Shown piece by piece: positions 41,833-64,000 of a DNA stretch of 64,000 bases. Positions within the stretch are counted from its first letter, which is position 1. Each line of letters begins with the position of its first letter. The DNA lies in the NCBI GenBank assembly GCA_054601695.1, contig BAAHQB010000074.1:620001-684000 (forward strand), read 5' to 3'. The position numbers were made by a program, and so were the translations under genes. The stretch comes from Amorphochlora amoebiformis. Taxonomy: Eukaryota; Cercozoa; Chlorarachniophyceae. Under the pieces are notes generated by a model, which searched no databases, was not told where the DNA came from, and saw nothing but the letters and a program-made list of their open reading frames with translations.

Positions 41833-41920
41833 TGCTTTTGCAGTATCTTCCAAGTAGAAGTGTGATTGTTGTTTGCTTGGTTGAGTGGTCTGGTACTACA
41901 TTTATGAATATACATATATG

Positions 41921-41951
<31 letters not shown>

Positions 41952-42105
41952 TATGATTTCAAACATTTACATGCATGTATGTATATATTTACACATATAT
42001 ATGCACATATACATCATATATACAGATAATATAAATAATATATATATATATATATATGTATATGTCTGTATGTATGCACATATGCGTGGTAGATTATACA
42101 CTATA

Positions 42106-42146
<41 letters not shown>

Positions 42147-42727
42147 CGCAGAATGTACACAAAGTGTGTAGACATATGAATATACGTATTTATCATTACC
42201 CTTGCCTCGACTGATCGCTTTCTGTGGACCTGGATATGAGATGTCTCGTATAATATATTTATATATACATATATATATTTATATATACATATATATTTAT
42301 ATATATATATATATTATATATATATATATTTATATATATATATATTATGTATATATATATATATATATATATTATGTATATATATATATATATATTTCCT
42401 ATACGTATACATTATATGTATAATAACACACACACATTTATATATATAGGAAATTTAATACATATATAAAAATACATTTGCATGCATTTATAATACGTAT
42501 ATACCTTTATTTTGAGAGCTTCTGCTGTAGGGTGAATTGGAACTCCTTAGGATTATGGTCAAAGGGTTAGGCTTTACGTTAACATTAGACTTGTTTAGCG
42601 TGATATAGCTTTGAATGTATAACGTTACACTCGAAGGATAGGATTAAGGTCAGTTCACGCATGATCCTTCTTATGTATTGCATGCATTAAAAATGGCATG
42701 TAATGCAAACAATACGTTCATATAATG

Positions 42728-42758
<31 letters not shown>

Positions 42759-42866
42759 ACACGCATATATATACCCACACACACAACCCATACATATATA
42801 TAATATGTTTTGGTAAAATGAATATATATATATATATATTGTATGTCTATATATAATATATATATG

Positions 42867-42913
<47 letters not shown>

Positions 42914-42958
42914 TTATATATATATATATAGACATATATATATATATATGTGTGTATG

Positions 42959-43009
<51 letters not shown>

Positions 43010-43016
43010 ATGTATG

Positions 43017-43048
<32 letters not shown>

Positions 43049-43594
43049 GTATATATATATATATATGTTGTGTAGTTATGCTTTTGTGCATACGAATTGT
43101 ATGCCCCCAAACAGGATCATAGCCCACATTCACAGCAGGAGGCGTCTGCGAGGGCACCCCACGGCAACAAAAGTTCCAATTCACCAATTTTCACGAAAAT
43201 TCCAATACCAAAGAAATTTTTTTTAAAATAAATGGAAACTCTTGTATTCTAAGAAGTTTGATAAGTCGAGGGAGAATTTAGGTGGCTAGGATTCCGCTTT
43301 GGATTTTGGTTAGGCTTAGATTGTTACTTCGAAGAATAGCTTGGGACGCTTAGGGTGTTCAGCATCATCAGATTGCATGTCGACTACTTCCAGAGAGAGG
43401 TGCCGGGCGGTCTGATTACATAAGATTATCTATGTATATATATGTATATTATATATATATATATATATATTATGTACATATATATATTTATATATATATA
43501 TATATATATACATATACATATGTACACACATAATTATATATACATATATTCTGTATGTAAATAATGTTTACACACAAATATGCATATGTATATA

Positions 43595-43632
<38 letters not shown>

Positions 43633-44078
43633 GTATGTATAATACAAATACCTACGTGTGCATTGTGTGTATGTGTGTATATTTCGAATATTTAAAGGCA
43701 AAAAGTGTCCAAAATATTCTATTCTGTGTACAGTTTTTTGACGGACCTTTCCTCTCCCGGATCGCCCAATTGTTTTTGCGTACCCCATGCGCCCGCCCAC
43801 ATCTAGTGCCCTGACCTGTCATATATATTATATATATATATATATTATTAATATATATATATATATATATATACATATGTGTGCGTGTGTATACATATTT
43901 TTATTTATATATAAATATAATGGAGTGACCTAAATAATTAAGTAATATGTATAATACATCTATATATATATATATATATACATGTGTGTGTGTAATATAT
44001 ATATATATATAAATATATATATATAATATGTATTTGTATGCATCTATATAAATATATATACATATTAACATATCAATG

Positions 44079-44116
<38 letters not shown>

Positions 44117-44140
44117 GGTGTGAATGCACAACACAAAGTG

Positions 44141-44180
<40 letters not shown>

Positions 44181-44317
44181 TACATACATACATATTATTA
44201 TTATTATTATTAGATATATATATATATATTTAATATATGTATATATATACATAAATATATAAACATATATTTATATAACAATGTATTTTTATGTGTGCGT
44301 AGGTGTGAATGCACGCG

Positions 44318-44405
<88 letters not shown>

Positions 44406-44923
44406 CATATTATACATATATATATATATATTATACATATTATACATATATATATATAAATATATGTATGTATATATATATATGTATGTATATATATTGA
44501 TTGAAAAGTATGTATATAGTATGCACATCGTTAACTAAAAGTAATAGTTGTTTTATAAGATCAGACCGCCGTGATGTACAGCTCCCCCGAAATGAAAACG
44601 GAGCACTCTGGAGTCTGTAAGGATAGAAGGAACCAAGAGAGTCAGGTGGAGATTAAGTTAGACTCCTTACCGAAGGTAAGAGTATGAGACGTGTTAAAAT
44701 AATGAGAGGGGAAGGAGTGTTAGAGGTATTTCAAAGGTAGGTAACCAGTAGCCTGGGCATGCTTGGGCCGGACTTTTGTTGGTTTGCAAGAGTGACGGAA
44801 GATCGCCGCATTCTGAGATGAGTATGGGGTATATACATACATATATTATATTATATTATATATATATATATATATTATATATATATATATATGTATATAT
44901 ATGTTATTTATGTACATGTATAT

Positions 44924-44968
<45 letters not shown>

Positions 44969-45008
44969 CACATATATTTCTATTGTATGTATCTTATTTA
45001 TGAATACG

Positions 45009-45053
<45 letters not shown>

Positions 45054-45101
45054 AAATGTTTAAATAAACGTATTTATACGATACGTTATATTGTACTGAT
45101 A

Positions 45102-45149
<48 letters not shown>

Positions 45150-45996
45150 TATATGTAAATATGTATGTATTTTTTTAAAGGTATATTTTACAAACTGCAC
45201 GGTACGTAATATTCCGGAAATCTTGTTCATTATGTATCATGTATCATCACATGGCATATCATTACTCGCCACCGCCGACAGCTGAAGGCAGCTGAATTCG
45301 TCGAACTGATCAGGTTTAGGGTAATTTGGTAAGTAATCGTAGAATCGGGGTAACACCAAAACGTTAAAAAATTGCATATGTACTTTCATAGACGTTCATG
45401 CCGCTACTTCCGTCGACACTGGCCTTAACTCTTCCCCTAAGTGTATTTAGATGATAATATCAGTTGAGGAACCTGTAGTTTGGCCGGTATCTCATGACTG
45501 CATCGGAGAATCCATGGGGGGGGGGTTTGTAGGGTTAAAACTGTTACGAGGATGCTTTCAGAAGTCGCAAGTTGAACGACCAGAGGACCTATATATCACA
45601 CAGACATACTCTATGAGACGTATCCGTGCTATGGGACCCCGTCTTTGTTTTGGGAGTGGGGTACATTTTAAATACCTTTTCCTTCTTCCCAGTGTCGGGA
45701 TCCACGAGGGATGGTACACGGCACCTCAGTCTCTCCTTGCCACTCCCATATGCACTAAGACACATAAAATTTAGCTTTCTGTGGCAACGTCCATGTAAAT
45801 AACAAGCAAAATACTTGGGTATCTATCCCGCCAAAAATCAATCAAAGAGTCTCAGAAAATATCATTAGAACCATTCGATCTTATCGGACGTCTTATCGTC
45901 GAATGGCATCCACGTCATCGGGCGCACTGGGGCTGAGTAGCTGAGATTCAACTGGCTCTCGGTCACCTTCGGGACCTGCCGCCACTCCCAACGCAT
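40433..45996 (-). CDS. C2-domain protein, probably tandem C2
   Basis: Phase-consistent exons 5' to 3': first exon from 45996 (donor near 45880 or 45900 unclear), 45724-45676, 45642-45610, 45423-45394, 45305-45280, 44812-44746, 44614-44567, 43815-43747, 43411-43328, 43145-43094, 42545-42505, 42229-42200, 41424-41374, 41093-41054, 40521-40433 (TGA). The second C2 is clear: [17 protein letters not shown] (first strands), [20 protein letters not shown] (the nPvWnetf signature), ALKIKVHRKR and a WFDMM end strand. The first half ([20 protein letters not shown]) looks like another, more diverged C2. C2 domains bind phospholipids, often with calcium, or proteins. The usual calcium-binding Asp loops are not obvious, so calcium binding is unproven. 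The family (synaptotagmin/Doc2-like or other) is open. Confidence 0.72.
44320..44401. repeat. (TA)n array in C2-gene intron
   Basis: A nearly pure TA array of about 80 bp lies in the intron between exons 44614-44567 and 43815-43747. Confidence 0.9.
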
Positions 45997-46352
45997 CTAT
46001 CGGGAGTTAAAAAACACATATACCGCAAATCACACCCCCGTACATGTACACTTAATGGAAGCCCAGTTTTGCGCGATAATGTCGACCCAAAAGAAACATC
46101 ATCCCTTTATACAGAGGATTCGAAGGGGCTACCGGTCCGGATATGAGGATGAGGTGCGGCATGGGTCGGGTCTCAAACGCTCCCACCCAAACACAGGCCT
46201 GCTTTACTTTCCGCTCGGAGACTCTCGAGAGGTGCCGGTTTCCGATGGAAAACTTCGGTGTGACAAGAGGGGATGTCACATGACGATTACGGACTTTCGC
46301 AGTCCGATGCATTTTTCCGGAGATTCCCCAGAGATACTCGGCACAGCCCACG
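45997..46352. promoter_or_regulatory. Divergent promoter spacer, C2 protein / ABC transporter
   Basis: This is 356 bp of GC-balanced sequence between divergent ATGs, with no TA arrays. Open frames span it on both strands, one for 154 residues on +, but they match no splice chain and show no family signal. A cytosine-rich TATA-like element (tataaag, - strand near 46115) is visible but unplaced. Confidence 0.5.

Positions 46353-64000
<17,648 letters not shown>

Noticed and set aside
44574-44675. Plus-strand frame [11 protein letters not shown]... with ATG and a gtaaga donor
   Set aside because: It could not be linked in phase to any further + exon. The opposite strand gives a phase-consistent C2 exon (44614-44567) with an excellent acceptor.
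45280-45774. Plus-strand coding segments ([10 protein letters not shown]; a 107-residue frame ending at 45774)
   Set aside because: Phases do not chain on +. The - strand gives small exons that chain into the C2 gene. The preference is moderate, not absolute.

Overview
This is a eukaryotic nuclear window, probably from a unicellular protist. The evidence is GT-AG introns in every gene, exons of 26-490 nt, TTAGGG-type telomere-like repeats, and the gene set (septin, B56, RhoGAP, C2, mitochondrial-type ABC transporter). I cannot name the lineage. More than half the window is (TA)n and related microsatellite. The real genes are short, base-balanced exon islands in that background, so nearly every long Y/I/C-rich reading frame is an artefact. 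I built gene models by finding islands, matching splice sites and requiring codon phase to agree from exon to exon.

Layout. (1) 1-14662, +: a giant repeat-protein gene running off the left edge. It is made of tandem four-exon cassettes of about 1.5-3.1 kb, each encoding 186 residues (six KF-x-x-G-x-RF / GH-x-DL subrepeats of about 31 residues), and ends in a CxxC...CxxC finger. The leftmost cassette is decayed and the next has a frameshifted exon. (2) 15248-21175, -: a septin-family GTPase, with a Pro-rich and hydrophobic C-terminal segment that may belong to it. (3) 21694-24670, +: a complete PP2A B56 regulatory subunit, divergent from the septin. (4) 28208-39450, -: a complete 20-exon RhoGAP protein with a long basic and Pro-rich tail. 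(5) 40433-45996, -: a multi-exon protein with one clear and one probable C2 domain. (6) 46353 to beyond 64000, +: an ATM1/ABCB7-like ABC half-transporter with a His-rich N-terminal stretch, cut by the window edge inside its signature motif.

Gene pairs 1/2 and 3/4 are convergent. Septin/B56 and C2/ABC are divergent with compact 0.35-0.5 kb promoter spacers. RhoGAP and C2 are in tandem. No operon logic applies. Septin, RhoGAP, B56 and C2 are all cytoskeleton, membrane or signalling functions, but nothing shows that they work together.

Non-coding structure includes a three-copy dispersed element with terminal inverted repeats, always set in TA repeats and always inside introns. There are CTAG-rich spacers at both convergent gene ends, telomere-like blocks mostly in introns, an 850-bp pyrimidine tract, and several decayed duplicates of exons or splice sites inside introns.
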